Assembly (NCBI RefSeq): GCF_910592395.1
Contig: NC_088320.1
Location: forward strand, 2,480,001 to 2,544,000
DNA from: Lineus longissimus
Taxonomy: Eukaryota; Nemertea; Pilidiophora; Heteronemertea; Lineidae
Direction: 5' to 3'
DNA: 64,000 bases
The position numbers and the translations under genes were made by a program. This document shows, one piece after another, positions 1 to 11,452 of the stretch (positions within the stretch are counted from its first letter, which is position 1; each line of letters starts with the position of its first letter). The notes beneath the pieces were generated by a model. It was not told the DNA's origin. It saw only the letters and a list, made by a program, of their open reading frames with translations, and searched no databases.

Positions 1-1261
1 GATAGTTGTACAGATTTTTCTCATCATATCGTATTTATATACCTCAGTGATATAAAAGATTATCTTTGCAGTTGATTTAACGTTTGAATTGCCTTTTTTA
101 AAGTTTTTAAAAATCGAGGTCAGCAGGGTCAGAGTCAATCAATCAATTGTTTTGAAAACTCCGACAGGGTCGAAAGAAATAGCTGTTGGCGCCGATGATG
201 TGAGCAATATGGCCGATTTCCATCACACCCGTGGGATTTGCTCTCGTCACGTCATGAGCACATTGAGGTGGCACTACACTGTGTGAAGGACGGCGTCAAG
301 GGCAGCGTCTAATAGGCCACGGGCAACCGACACGAGGTAGGCTTTCAGTTCCTGCTGAGGCCTTATCATACATCATAGGCACTACTGACTATTGGAGTTG
401 ATTGGCGTTAGAAGAGGAAACTAGCTATGATTGGACCAACAGTGAATATACGTCAACGACCAGCGTACCCCTTTAACCATCTAGGCACAAGTGGTTTTCA
501 ATATCCTCCGCCTCTCGATATGACGAAGGAGTATAATAAGCCCGAAGCTCAGGATACCCGTTGACTAATTCTGATTGGAAAAGTCACGATCCGACACCAA
601 TACTTTTTTACCCCAGTGTATCCTCTATAATACCAGCTGCCGATTCGAACCATCCTCGGTAGTACTCGAACGCCCGGAATCAGTATGTGCTGCAGTTTGA
701 AAAGTTTGGGTGCAGTGCGGGGTATGATAATGAAAAAAAAATAAGGAAAATTTCGACATCAGTACATGGATGATACATAGATAACAAGATAAGGAAGTAG
801 AAAAAAAGAGAAAACTGAGGGAGATTCACCGGGAGTCGAACCCGTAACCAGCCGATCCACAATCAAACACTCTTAGCGCTGAACCATCAAGGCTTTCATG
901 CTTAAGTGGCGATTTTATACGCCTCTTATATGAGGTATGCAAACGAGCGCGTCGCAATTGTGACAAGGTCGCGCAGGTGGCAAAGTGAATCGCCGAAATA
1001 GTTTCAAGTAATCGTATATTTCGATAGTTGTACAGATTTTTCTCATCATATCGTATTTATATACCTCAGTGATATAAAAGATTATATTTGCAGTTGATTT
1101 AACGTTTGAATTGCCTTTTTTTAAAGTTTTTAAAAATCGAGGTCAGCAGGGTCAGAGTCAATCAATCAATTGTTTTGAAAGACTCCGGCAGGGTCAAAAG
1201 AAATAGTTGTTGGCGCCGATGATGTTTGAATATGGCGGATTTCCATCACACCCGTGAGATC
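1..1261. repeat. Pair of about 240-bp direct repeats with a SINE between them
   Basis: Bases 1-236 and 1023-1261 are nearly the same sequence in the same orientation (both run from gatagttgtacagattttt to catcacacccgtg), with few substitutions. The left copy is cut by the window edge. About 790 bp separate them, including a tRNA-headed SINE on the minus strand (826-892). This could be a short non-autonomous LTR-type element with the repeats as LTRs, or two dispersed copies of one repeat. No TG..CA ends or internal coding were seen, so the LTR reading is unproven. No gene is visible in this stretch. Confidence 0.6.
826..892 (-). repeat. tRNA-derived SINE head
   Basis: Read on the minus strand this segment has a tRNA-like layout with an intact B-box-like stretch (gggttcgactcccgg) and a weaker A-box-like stretch near ggttcagcgctaagag. 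The acceptor arms do not pair convincingly and the copy runs on into pyrimidine-rich sequence. It is therefore read as a SINE head and not as a working tRNA gene. Confidence 0.5.
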
Positions 1262-1539
1262 AACAAGTCATCAAGTAAAACTCAGATTACTGGACACATG
1301 ATCTTTTATTTATTTATGCATTCTCGGAATGTTTATATGAGTATAATAATAAGTTTATTCAATAAATTAATATCACATGAATACGGGACAAAATCTATTT
1401 CCCAGCCCAATATCCTTGGGCTTGACCACCTATGATCATAACCCCGATAACATCCCAGCCTCTCCTCTACGATTCCCCTATTTAACCCAACCGCATCATC
1501 AGTCAATGTCCTAATCCTGTAACTTTTTAGAGTCCCTTT

Positions 1540-2984
1540 TCACCTTTTCTTCTTCTTTTTACCACTTTTCTTTCCTTTTTTGCCCTTCTTTCCTTTTTTG
1601 GCTCCTGCCCGACCCTTGGCTGACCCCCGACCCTTTTTGCCTTTATTATCCTCCTTGGGAACGTAGCCCTCCACGTATTCAACTTTCTTGCCCTGGCAAC
1701 GCTTCTGAAAGGAAAACTGCTAATGAAATTATTAGAATCAAAATGATGAAGTCTTGGTTCCACCTATCCAAAATCACCGGGTTTTTCGACACCCCGTGTC
1801 TTCGCCGGTAAGAAAAACCCGGCGAGCCCTTCCACATATAAAATCAGCAGAAGATATTGTTAGTCGATCCGGCGACAGGTGCCGCTGCAGTTAGTACCCT
1901 CCTGTGTGTGTGTGTATCACGCATGCGCCTTAGGGACAGCAATTACAGAAATCGAACGCGCCATCTGTCGCCGTACTAAGGAACTACAGATTGCCGTGTT
2001 TCTTGCGCTTCCACCCATCGAGCACGATGGGGCGAATAGACACAGATATATTTAAGCACGGCAATTCAAAGGTGGAAGCGCAAGGTGGAAGCGCAAACAA
2101 CAAGGGGATTGACTAGGTGGAAGCGCCATCGAGCACGATGGGGCGAATAGACACGGGTCTATTTAAGCACGGCAATTCAAAGGTGGAAGCGCAAAATAAT
2201 CAAGGGGATTTACTAGATGGAAGCGCAACTATAATTCGTTTCTTGCTGCCTTCAATGGCTTCAGATAGCTAGACCGCTAGACCCTTGATGAGTGAAATTG
2301 AAAGTGCGCAAACAACAAAAAACACCGTGGAGAGGAGTATGTATGTTTAAAATAGGCATACTCGAGTATTGAATTGGAATGAAAAAAGGGAGCATGCAGA
2401 CATTCGTGAAATAAGTGCCTCGATGCGGACAGTTCTATGTATCTACCACAGTGCTTCTTTGGGGGAGGCTGGTTGAAGACTTTCTTCATGTTCTTCTTTG
2501 CTTGGGCTTTCTCGACAAATTCAATGCGGGGACCTTTGCAGGGCTTCTAGAGGCAGTTAAAGTAAAAAATCAAGTAATGAAGATTTGCCCCAAGGAATCA
2601 TGTGATCTGGGAGTTGAACCCACTATGTTTGGCCTGTGAGTCGGCCTCCTCAATACTAGCCCACAGAGACACTCTATGATGGAGCGTGTAGATATGTACT
2701 GCGTATAAAATTTAACTTCAACAAAAGTGTGTGGACTGATAAACAGATGTCAGTAGATTGGCATGCATAATGCCTGCACTAGGGCAATGTTTATTTCTAT
2801 TTACCTGTGCCACAAGTAAATACAATGAAGGCTAACGGCATATGCCTTTAATGAGTCCTGTCTGTATCGCACCACTCACCTGATTACAGACTCTACACCA
2901 GTTCTCCTCTTTCATCTCCCCAGTGAACTCGCCATGGAGACATTCACGGCAGTACCGCGTACCGCACCACTTACACATGTAAGT
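1540..2984 (-). CDS. Small cysteine-rich, lysine-tailed protein (3' exons; function unknown)
   Basis: Two minus-strand exons join in frame: 2984..2880 (35 codons, acceptor ctttcag, donor gtgagt) and 1704..1540 (54 codons plus TGA, acceptor ctttcag). The first exon encodes a zinc-ribbon-like set of cysteines, C-x2-C-x4-C-x2-C-x14-C-x2-C, ending in CRVCNQ. The second begins KRCQGKKVEYVEGY and passes into a tail made almost only of Lys and Gly. An ATG at the third codon of the upstream exon could be the start (87 aa), or earlier exons lie to the right; I found none. A TTTATTTATTTA run at 1307-1318 supplies minus-strand AATAAA signals about 230 bp past the stop. I do not recognise the family. Metal or nucleic-acid binding is only a guess from composition. 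Confidence 0.62.
1992..2230. repeat. Short repeat with 111-bp direct duplication and inverted ends
   Basis: A block starting catcgagcacgatggggcg occurs at 2016 and again at 2127, period 111 bp, each followed by the same tttaagcacggcaattcaa and ggtggaagcgcaa segments. The left flank holds the inverted form ttgcgcttccacc, so ggtggaagcgc is present in both orientations. It lies in the intron before the last exon of the cysteine-rich gene and looks like a MITE-type repeat that duplicated internally. Confidence 0.5.
2277..2546 (-). CDS. Alternative terminal exon of the cysteine-rich gene
   Basis: A minus-strand acceptor (ctctag) at 2547-2549 opens a frame beginning KPCKGPRIEFVEKAQAKKN. This parallels the start of the exon at 1704 (KRCQGKKVEYVEGY) position by position: K-x-C-[KQ]-G-[PK]-[RK]-[IV]-E-[FY]-V-E. 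Both exons start in phase 0, so either can follow the upstream exon ending CRVCNQ. Open sequence runs to a TAG at 2277-2279. The later part loses the lysine-rich character, so a donor may sit earlier (a weak GTAGAT follows the codons KKHC near 2440). The likeliest reading is a duplicated exon used as an alternative 3' end, or a decaying copy. Confidence 0.45.
   Translation of the reverse strand, partial: KPCKGPRIEFVEKAQAKKNMKKVFNQPPPKKHCGRYIELSASRHLFHECLHAPFFHSNSILEYAYFKHTYSSPRCFLLFAHFQFHSSRV
2590..2690 (-). repeat. tRNA-like SINE fragment
   Basis: The minus strand carries a B-box-like segment (gggttcaactcccag) with an A-box-like segment about 45 bp before it (tgggctagtattgagg). The arms do not form a good cloverleaf. 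It is probably a degenerate SINE head lying in the intron just upstream of the alternative exon at 2546. Confidence 0.35.
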
Positions 2985-5900
2985 CTGAAAGTATAGATTG
3001 TAGTCTTGGACAGGCCCCTTGACTTGAACTCCTTAAAGGTGATTGGATGAGGACTGGACTGACTCAGTCAGATTGAAGAAGCAAGCCTAAACCTTAACCT
3101 AAGGGCCACTCCTTGAATCACAGCCAATTCCACACCAGTTGATATGGTTGATCACATCTATGGCAGGACTATCTGATATCACAGCATAAAGTTTAGCACA
3201 GTTGTGTCGAGCAGAATAATACATAAATTCATAGCTAATTTGGAGAAGGGGGCATATGATTAACAAGTAAAAACTGTCATCGACACAACTGTGTTTGGCA
3301 AGAATGATAAGGGCATTCTGATTATGGCATGTAATACATTCCTGCCGGAACTGTAGCATACATGTCATGATCCCTAGCAGCGATTTTGAAAACAGAGGTC
3401 ACAGCTCTAGGTGAACTTGACTGAAAGAATTAGTATATCTTATAAGCGCGCGTTCCAGTTCCTCAAGGCCCTCAGATATCTTCAAAGTGAGGATCACCAC
3501 TATACTAAATTTAGGTCTGTGTAGCACATATCTAATGTCCGGGCCTGGTGGGCTAAACTGTTTGTCTTTGGATCAGCTAATCCCAAACATACTCGTGAAA
3601 CCAATATTAACTCTTATCTTGTGTCCTCAAGGCTTAGCGACAACACACGCAGACCGTGTTTAACTACAATCTCAACATTAGCTTTCATTTAACTGCTTAA
3701 CTGTGTAGTCTCACGGTATGGTAAGCTAGTTTGAATCACAATGGTATCGATCAGTCACACCAAGAAGACGACAGCTATCTTAAAAGGCCTACTCTCTTGT
3801 TAAACATCAACTCAAATTTCAAAAATCAATGATGGCATAATGTAGAACTGATATGAAAATACAATTATTATCAGCAAATTTGCTGCATGATAACTGCTCA
3901 TGTTAACGTGTGCCACACCAAAATACAATGAGCATGAACGTACATAGGCCTATGAGGCCTTGTGACTTCAAATATAACACATTTAACTGCTCTCAATCTA
4001 AGATTTCATTTAACTCTCATTGTATGCTGAGCGCCATCTTTCCATCAGTTAAACCAGAGAGACAACAACACTGTACTGTTTACATGACAGAGGTGTTGGC
4101 TGCTTTTTGCCCAGCAACAGCTTTAAATCTCAGTAGCGGTCCAACATCATTTCTGCATTTGCTCCCCATTGTCTTGGAGACATTATGGAAACCATTTTAA
4201 ATGGATACCTAATATTGATCCGATATTGAAAACCAATACAAATAATGGAAGAACATGTTACTAGGTGATATCGTGTACTGGGTGGCTGATTGAGATATAA
4301 AATTGTGTATATATTTTTTTCATGAATCTCTTACTTACCGTGTTAGTGGTCGTACATCCAAACCGGCACATCTTGAACCAAAACCAGAAATGTCCTTATC
4401 CTGAGTGTCTCCGTCCAAAGCACAACCTCGAGGCTACACGGCCTTTACTCTCATGTTTTCGATTGTTATCTTTTTCAGACAAGACTTTTGCCTTCCAAAT
4501 AAACACTTTTGATATGAGATGAGAGTTTAATGTCTTGAAATAAAGACAATTTAAATCCAAGGATTGTAAAAGCTTCAGAAAGAATTGCTAGAACAAGCTC
4601 TCTTAGCCTATCCTGAAGACACTGTCCTTTACTTATGTTTACAGAACGACAACTATCAACACACCTTCCTGTTTAAATCTCAGTTCAACAGAACATTAAA
4701 CACTGCCCGCATTGCAGATATGATTTATCTCCCTTCTATTCTGTTGAACAGTGAAACACCAACAGGAACAAGGCGGTGTAGACAACAACCTACTATGAAC
4801 CAGGTTGGTGTCAATCCACTCGGCAGTGACAGTGTTTGTGACATCCTATCAGAAGGTTATGGCTAGCCAGAAGTCTTTATTAGCCTAGCAAGTGGGATAG
4901 CACTTAGCTTACAAGGAATCACTGACTTGGGTTGACTTTCATTCGGAATTCCAAAGCACAGGAGGACAGATATTAAACATCAAATAAATAGGACATGTAG
5001 CCAACTGTCATACAACTATTTGTATATCAATTTGAATGATATCTCCTCCAGAATTATTTCCAGGGACATTCAATGCCGATCGTACATGTGTAATTCGTCT
5101 TTTGATCCAGCTTTTGATATGGATTTTTGTATGCTTTCCCGATCAAAGCCATAACCAGGTGTAGGCCTATTGCGGATTTGGAACGACTGTGATATACATG
5201 GTGGCCAACTCTTAATCCATGATATTGGCTAGGCCTTAGCCTATTGTATATTAATGTTGGCATGAGCGGACATTGTGTACACCACATGGACAGATTAAAG
5301 CTAATGATATTCTTGAGCTTATTTCCCCAGAGTTTAAAACTGGTCGGGTGGAGGTAAACGCCCATGTAGGAAACCAACTTGGGATACATAGGTAAGGCGG
5401 CCACTTGTCATTTTATATTGGGCGCCAAGCTTAACTGGGGGAACAGGCCTTCCTAAATTCTGCAAGTGGAGAGGCCGCTCTGGGGTCAGTGGGTCCAGAC
5501 AGTCTTTTTTTGGAGACTGAACAATATCTCGCAAAATGCTGCCGAGATACACATCAACTAAGATCAGGCAAACAGAGACGAGGGCACAAAGAAAAGCAAA
5601 AACACATAGTTATCAAATCTTATAAATCATTTATTCAGCTATTTTGTCCTTCGAGAAACAGAAGATTGTATTAACCCTTTGCCTTAGAAATGCGTACCCC
5701 GTACGCAGTAATTTCCTATCCGAGGCTACGTCACGCGTACTGGGTACGCCTAAAAAATTGCGTTTCAAGTGATGTACAGTACTGCCATCTACTAACAATT
5801 TTCGTAACTATTCTAATGATTCGTGCTGCCAGTACAAACATTCGGCAGCCATTGAAACTACACAATGGCGAGTACTCTGCCACCTGCTAACAATTTCGTA

Positions 5901-7083
5901 ACTACTCTAATGACTGGTGCTGCCAGTAAAAACATTCGGCAGCCATTGGAACTACACAATGGCGCGTACTCTGCTCTCGTGTGTAGTACTGCCATCTGCT
6001 AACAACTTTCGTAACTACTCTAATGACTCGTGCTGCCAGTAAAAACATTCGGCAGCCAATGGAACTACACAATGGCGAGTACTCTGCTCTCGTGTCCCAC
6101 GTGGGTAGTAGCTCAGTAGGCAAAGGGTCAAAGTGACATTCTAACCTTTTTTTATATCTCAACACAAAACCTTCTCAAATTATGTCAAAATACGTTATGT
6201 TTCGTGTCATGTATTCCATCAGATGATATCTTGATTTGGGTAACAGAATCAGGAGAAAAACTGCTTTTATAATGATTTTTTAAGGTGAAATTAGGGTATT
6301 TGATAGATTTTTGAATGTCACTCATAAACTTTGGTTTCTCAAGGAAATTTGTTCTCATAATCTTATACAATATATATTAAGATAATAAAATTATCTGGAA
6401 GAAAATATTATAGCCTATGATACCATTTGTGTCTCTGTACAGATCACATAAAAATCAAGAGAATCAACTCAATAAATCATATAAATGAGCAATACAAACA
6501 TAAAAATAAAGAGAATAGACTACATGAGCAATATATATACATGTATCTGCAGTTGAATATGGCGAGCTTGACCTATCGAGGTATTTTAGCCATACTCTAG
6601 TGAGTAGACTTACTGGGGTTCCAATTCACAAATTTTCACAACTATGCCCCGTTCCAAAACCATGGTAACAAACATATCTGCTCGCATTCGCTGCACATGT
6701 TTTTTGAATAAACAACACATTCCGGTTAGTAGGCATTTAAATCAAATCAACAGAGAAATACTGTGCCCATGTTATTTAGCAAATTGAGGGGGCCAGTGGA
6801 GAGGCCAACATTCAAGATGGCAGCACCTGAACTCTGGACAATGACACACTTGTTATATTAAAGGAAAGAAGAGTGAATTCATCATCGTCTAGCTCTCCGG
6901 CCTCTAGGGTGATCAATAGCGCTCGGCAAGGAAAATGTCCACCCGAGAAAGGTTATATCTCAGCCACCTACACTTGCTGGTTCTTCATCACAAAAAACAT
7001 AGTCAATGGGCTCTATGGCCTTTTCTGTAATATTTCACTGACAAGTTCGTGCTGTGAATTCAGTTGAAAGTTATTAGGATCCT
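2985..7083. other. Gene-free stretch between the cysteine-rich gene and SLC30A
   Basis: Apart from the piggyBac-like MITE at 5675-6127 I see no exon with matching splice sites and no recognisable protein. Upstream exons of the cysteine-rich gene, if any, should lie here on the minus strand. No minus-strand AATAAA close below 7084 was found for SLC30A; the nearest TTTATT on the plus strand is near 5631. Confidence 0.5.
5675..6127. mobile_element. piggyBac-like MITE with internal tandem repeats
   Basis: Inverted ends CCCTTTGCC...GGCAAAGGG are flanked by TTAA on the left (5671-5674) and TCAA on the right (6128-6131), one change from TTAA. This is the termini and target-site pattern of piggyBac elements. 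Behind the left end is a palindromic segment (gcgtaccccgtacgc / gcgtactgggtacgc). The body is three tandem units of roughly 105 bp (near 5783, 5880 and 5990), each with the segment gtgctgccagta and the segment acacaatggcg. There is no transposase frame, so it is non-autonomous. Confidence 0.75.
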
Positions 7084-10064
7084 CTACTCTGGCGTGAGAC
7101 ACTCCTCACATGACAACATAATGTCAGGTTTGTAAGCCTCAACTTGAACCGTGCAATATCGCGTGTTGAATTTCAGATGGAGGATGTCGGTTGCAAATTT
7201 GACCGTTTCTTCATAGTCGACGCCGTAAGCTGGAAAAATCAAAATTGCAAAATAAATATTGAGAAATCACAGCGAAATCCGACACTTTTATTGAATTTTT
7301 GGATTTGGAACCTATGCCAGGGCAAGCAGAAAGAGAGTAGCTCGAGATGGATTGAGGCTTGAGAGGCCTCACCGTAATTGACATGCTACTATCGCTAACA
7401 ACAAGAAAAGGTACCATTAGCATGTACTCACCCACAGCAAGATGCACATCGGCAGCCACCTTATCCAGGGTGAGAGACCACACATGGAGACTGTGAACCA
7501 ATTTAACGCCATCTATATTCGATAATGACGTTTTCACTTCTTCATAGTCGATATTTTTAGGAATGGCTGAAAAAGGGAAAAAAGTTATCATCTGTACCAA
7601 TAAACTGCATGAACATTGAAGCCGTTTGAGATGTAAATTGTGTGTACTGTTAGTATTCAAAGGGTGCTCAAAACTGCTAACATTTCGCAAAAGAAGCTTA
7701 TCCAGTCAAGGTGTTTTGTGAGCAACTCTTGACAAGGTTTACTTTAACCTACCTTCCATAACAACGGTACAGATATCCCTCATAATCGTTATCGTAGTTA
7801 TAAGCACCAGCAGTGAGAATATGAATGTACAGATAGGATCAGCTATCTTGTACTGAGGCTGGAAATAAGAAGGACAAAATCAGGCCAAGACTGAAGTCAC
7901 TAGTTCAATTCCTTGCTTGTATCTCCTTGTGGTAGAGACTACTCCATTTTAGAATATAATGAAACCTCTCTATTAAGGACACCCTCGGGACTGACAAGTG
8001 CTGTCCTTATAAGAGAAGCTTCCTAATTAGATAGTGGAATTGAATGGGAACAACCAATTTGGGTCCGAAATCAGTGTCATTAATAGAGAGGTGTTTGCTG
8101 AGGGAGATTCCACTGTACTTACATAATATTTGATTATAAAGGCAGCTATGAGCACCCCGATACTCTGGATGAAGTCACCTATCACGTGGATGAAAGCAGC
8201 ACGCACATTGATGTTCTTCTGTACACTACGATCACCTTCACGGCGACCATGACTCTCTCGATTCTCTTGTGAATGTCCCTGACCCCCGTGCGAATGTCCA
8301 TGACCCCCATGTGAATGGCCAGCACCCCCATGCGAATGACCAAAGGATGACCTTGGGGGCCTGCAGCGGAAGACTTCAGAATTTAGAACAACGCCCATAC
8401 TGAAAGAGCAAAGAAAGAATAATGTTAGCTTATGATATAAGAAGATGTAAGGACATTGTAACCTCTAGGTTTCTTTTTTCATCGGACAAAACAAGAATTA
8501 GTTCCAAGTTAAAATGAAATAGTTGCTGATGTTAAGTGAGCAAGTAAGGTTTGAAATAAAATCAATGTAGCACAATATCTTATTTATATCAACAAAATAA
8601 TAAGGCTATTAAATGGAGCCCTCCTTTCCAGAAAATGACTCTATTGTATAACACACACCAAACCTCAGTCCTAAAGACTAAGTGCCAATTGTTTTGAATT
8701 TTCACCACTGAATGATAGAACAAAATGCACTTTAATTGTTCTGCAGTATTTGTAACTCACATGATATTGAATGCAACCCCGCATCCTGCAGTAATCAACA
8801 TATCATCTGCTTCTATCTCAAACTGTTGATGAATTATTCTCTGAATCGCAAAGTAGAGAAGAACAGCTGTCATGCACCAGATGATGAGTACACTAGCAAA
8901 GGCACCAAGGACCTCTGAAAGAAAAACGACAGACATATACATATACTATTTTAGTCATTGGATTTCAAGATTTAATGCTTTTGATCATCACACTGATTGA
9001 AAGGATCTAGTTGCATTTCAGAAACGGTATTTGATCAATTGAAATCAGTATTGATGCCTACCTGCCCTGTGATAACCAAATGTTAACCTCTTTGATGGAG
9101 GTTTAACTGCAACGTAAAGTGCACACAGACTGATGAGGAAGCTGGTCAAGTCACTCGCCAGATGAGTTGCATCTGTCACTAAGGCTAAACTATTGGCATA
9201 CACCCCACCTGGAACAAATAGACAGTAGTATTCAGTTATTTTATTTGAAAACGAAGAAGTTTGTTAATAAATAATGGCCTTGTAGACTCCAGGATCTGGC
9301 ATTAAAACATTTTTTGATTGTGAATCAAATTATGAATATATCGCTTGTTTGGTCCATCTGATATTCCCATATTTACATTGCAAGTGGATATTTTGTTGGT
9401 ACATATGCCTACCCACAATTTCACCAATCATAAACAGCAGACACAAGACACTTATGGCAATCAACTGATTCCTAGCCACTTTATCAGGAACATCTCGTTG
9501 ATATCTGTGGCAGTGTTTGCGATTCGATTCAAACTCCTGTTGTGATCTTGGAAGATGACCATCCGAAAACTGTATCTGTAGAGGATTATCAGGCAGTAAA
9601 CTGTCACTTTCATTTTCACCACCACTTGTTCTACTTGTGGCGTCACTTGAATCGTCTTGATCTAACAAACCATTCCCGATATGAGGGGCTGACACTGGCA
9701 CTGGCAGAGGGTTTTCTTCTTGCTGGACAAAAGCTGGTGCATTAAAAGGGTTGAAACCTCTGGATGGCGGCCTGATTTCCTGTAGAATGCGATCACGCTT
9801 GCCGCTGTGATGATCATCGTGTTCTTCAGACATGGCAGCACTTGCAGGAAAAGTTGGACTGGCTGCAAGATTTGGTCCCTGATGAAAAGATCCAGTTGGG
9901 GTTCTCAACAAAATGCCTTCATGGCTGTAGTCAAAGTCAGAGTGAGAGGTGTCATTTATGATTAATCTGGTTCTATCGGTATTCAACCCTGTTTCTCCCT
10001 CATCGTCGTCCTCACTATACAGCTGTGAGTCACTAGAATTGGGGGGGAAATTGGTCTGCATCAC
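7084..10064 (-). CDS. SLC30A: Zinc transporter of the SLC30A family (ZnT2/3/4/8 group)
   Basis: Cation-diffusion-facilitator exporter that moves Zn2+ out of the cytosol into vesicles in exchange for protons. Exons on the minus strand: 10064-9413, 9208-9062, 8914-8761, 8399-8123, 7858-7753, 7566-7432, 7229-7084. All junctions are GT..AG and the frame stays open for 538 codons to a TAG. The acidic and Ser-rich N-terminal region is unusually long (about 200 residues before TM1). TM1 ends FMIGEIVGG. The zinc-site motifs are DATHLASD (H233, D237) in TM2 and HVIGD (H389, D393) in TM5. A His-rich loop of GHSHGG repeats lies at 338-361. The C-terminal cytosolic domain (SLHVWSL, YCTVQVE) ends with the CEEC pair typical of the group. 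Which paralogue it is cannot be told from sequence alone. The start has two adjacent ATGs; no upstream in-frame exon is needed. Confidence 0.95.
7956..8117. mobile_element. Tigger/pogo-like MITE, copy 1 (in SLC30A intron 4)
   Basis: The left end reads aacctctctattaaggaca and the right end gggagattccactg followed by TA at 8116-8117, matching the copies at 13018 and 63886. The left terminus is eroded (taatgaaacc where copy 2 has tacagtagaacc). The right TA is part of the 5' splice site of SLC30A exon 4: the donor reads GTAAGT on the minus strand at 8122-8117, and the final T is the TA target base. Confidence 0.8.
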
Positions 10065-10480
10065 GAGATTTTGGCTTCATTTCCTGAAACGTCCATCATG
10101 TCCATCTACCATTTTGTAGACCATGTGACACCCATCAAATCACATGATATTTGTTTTTCAACCTTGGTTCGTGCTCGTTGTGGCGTGGGCCCAGGTTGAA
10201 ATGTGAAACAAAGGTCTCACTAGCCGGTGAGGAGGTCAGGCCTACCCGCTTCCAAAACTGACGTGACGTCATTTCATGCATACCCCTGTTCCAGAGGCTA
10301 GTTCTTAGAATTGGCAGTATCTTACTCTCACACAAACCTATACATTTCTGAATAGCTTGTCACTTGTAGAATACAGCTGGCCAAGTTTCAACGTCGTCTC
10401 CCATATCAAAATCCCATGAGCGACGTGAAACACCTTATTTGCATATTATAATGAGATGTGAAACACGAAACGTGAGGGAA

Positions 10481-10513
10481 CCGCCATTTTGTCCAGGAAA
10501 CCTTTGCACACGG
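10481..10513 (-). promoter_or_regulatory. YY1-like site beside a metal-response-element core (SLC30A promoter candidate)
   Basis: CCGCCATTTTGTCC (10481-10494) is a close match to the YY1 element found at many animal core promoters. Eleven bases on is TGCACACGG (10505-10513), which fits the metal-response-element core TGCRCNC plus two further consensus bases. The CpG-containing surroundings (10510-10560) and the position about 420-450 bp before the SLC30A start codon suit a transcription start region. This is inference: MRE cores occur by chance about once per kb on two strands. Confidence 0.35.
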
Positions 10514-10987
10514 TTCGCGGAGACGACGAAGTTTTGCACGAAGTTCGACCGGGATATTTAATTGAAACTCTGATATAAGTCCCGAGAATGACTCTGAGTT
10601 GTCAGATGACGGGTTGATTCGATTGACAGTGGCAAAAGGGATATCTGTGTGTGGTATTGGGTAGGTAGAGATTTTCTTCCTCCGCGAAACAAAAGGCTCT
10701 CGGCGCCATGTGATGCTCGTGTATGTGCGGCGTGTTGTGTTAACATGTGAATCATATTCATGGTTGCCGGACACGAGTTTCACGTTTTTCAAAGCCCGGC
10801 ATCGGGATTCCCGTTTTTTTGCCGATTTAAAGGGACAATATAGGCAGCAGCTAGGCAGGCAAGATAAACTTACACAAGGTCACCAATAGCGGGTCTTACT
10901 CACATCTCAGGACACAGTATGTCGAAATTATTCACGATTGTACGAGGATATATATGTATGGAGTCTGCATGATATTGATATGATGAA

Positions 10988-11452
10988 ATCTGTGAAATTG
11001 GCTCCCAGTTCCAAGTTCCTTATTCATGCCCATTTTGAAAGTTGTTATTTTGCCTGCCAATTCTTCCAGTACAGGGGCGAAAAAGGAACTGGGAGTTAGG
11101 CTAAGTATCGCCCAGTTCCAGTTCCAAATTCATATTTCTTTCAAATATTAAGGAGCGAGCATTTCGAACTGGGAAATACTCAAATAGAGTTACAAAGGTT
11201 TAAACTGACTGGTCGTTGAATCGGCAGCTAGCATTTGAATCGGGAGCTGGAGTAACAATGGGTTAAAATCTATCGATGGAGTTAACAGACTTTGAAGGGT
11301 TAATATTTGAAAGAAATTTGAATTGGGAACTGAGAAATACTTATCCTTATTCGCCCCTGTACTGGAAGTATTGGCACGCAAAATAACAACTCTCAAAATT
11401 GGCACGAATAAGGAACTGGGAACTGGGAGCTGGGAGCCAACTTCACAGACCC
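10988..11452. mobile_element. Foldback element with 11-bp target-site duplication
   Basis: Imperfect inverted arms of about 160 bp (about 10988-11165 and 11290-11452) share segments such as ttggctcccag, gttgttattttgc and cttccagtacaggggcg. The same 11-mer gatatgatgaa lies directly outside both ends (10977-10987 and 11453-11463), as expected for a target-site duplication. No coding capacity. The ends do not match a superfamily I can name. Confidence 0.65.
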
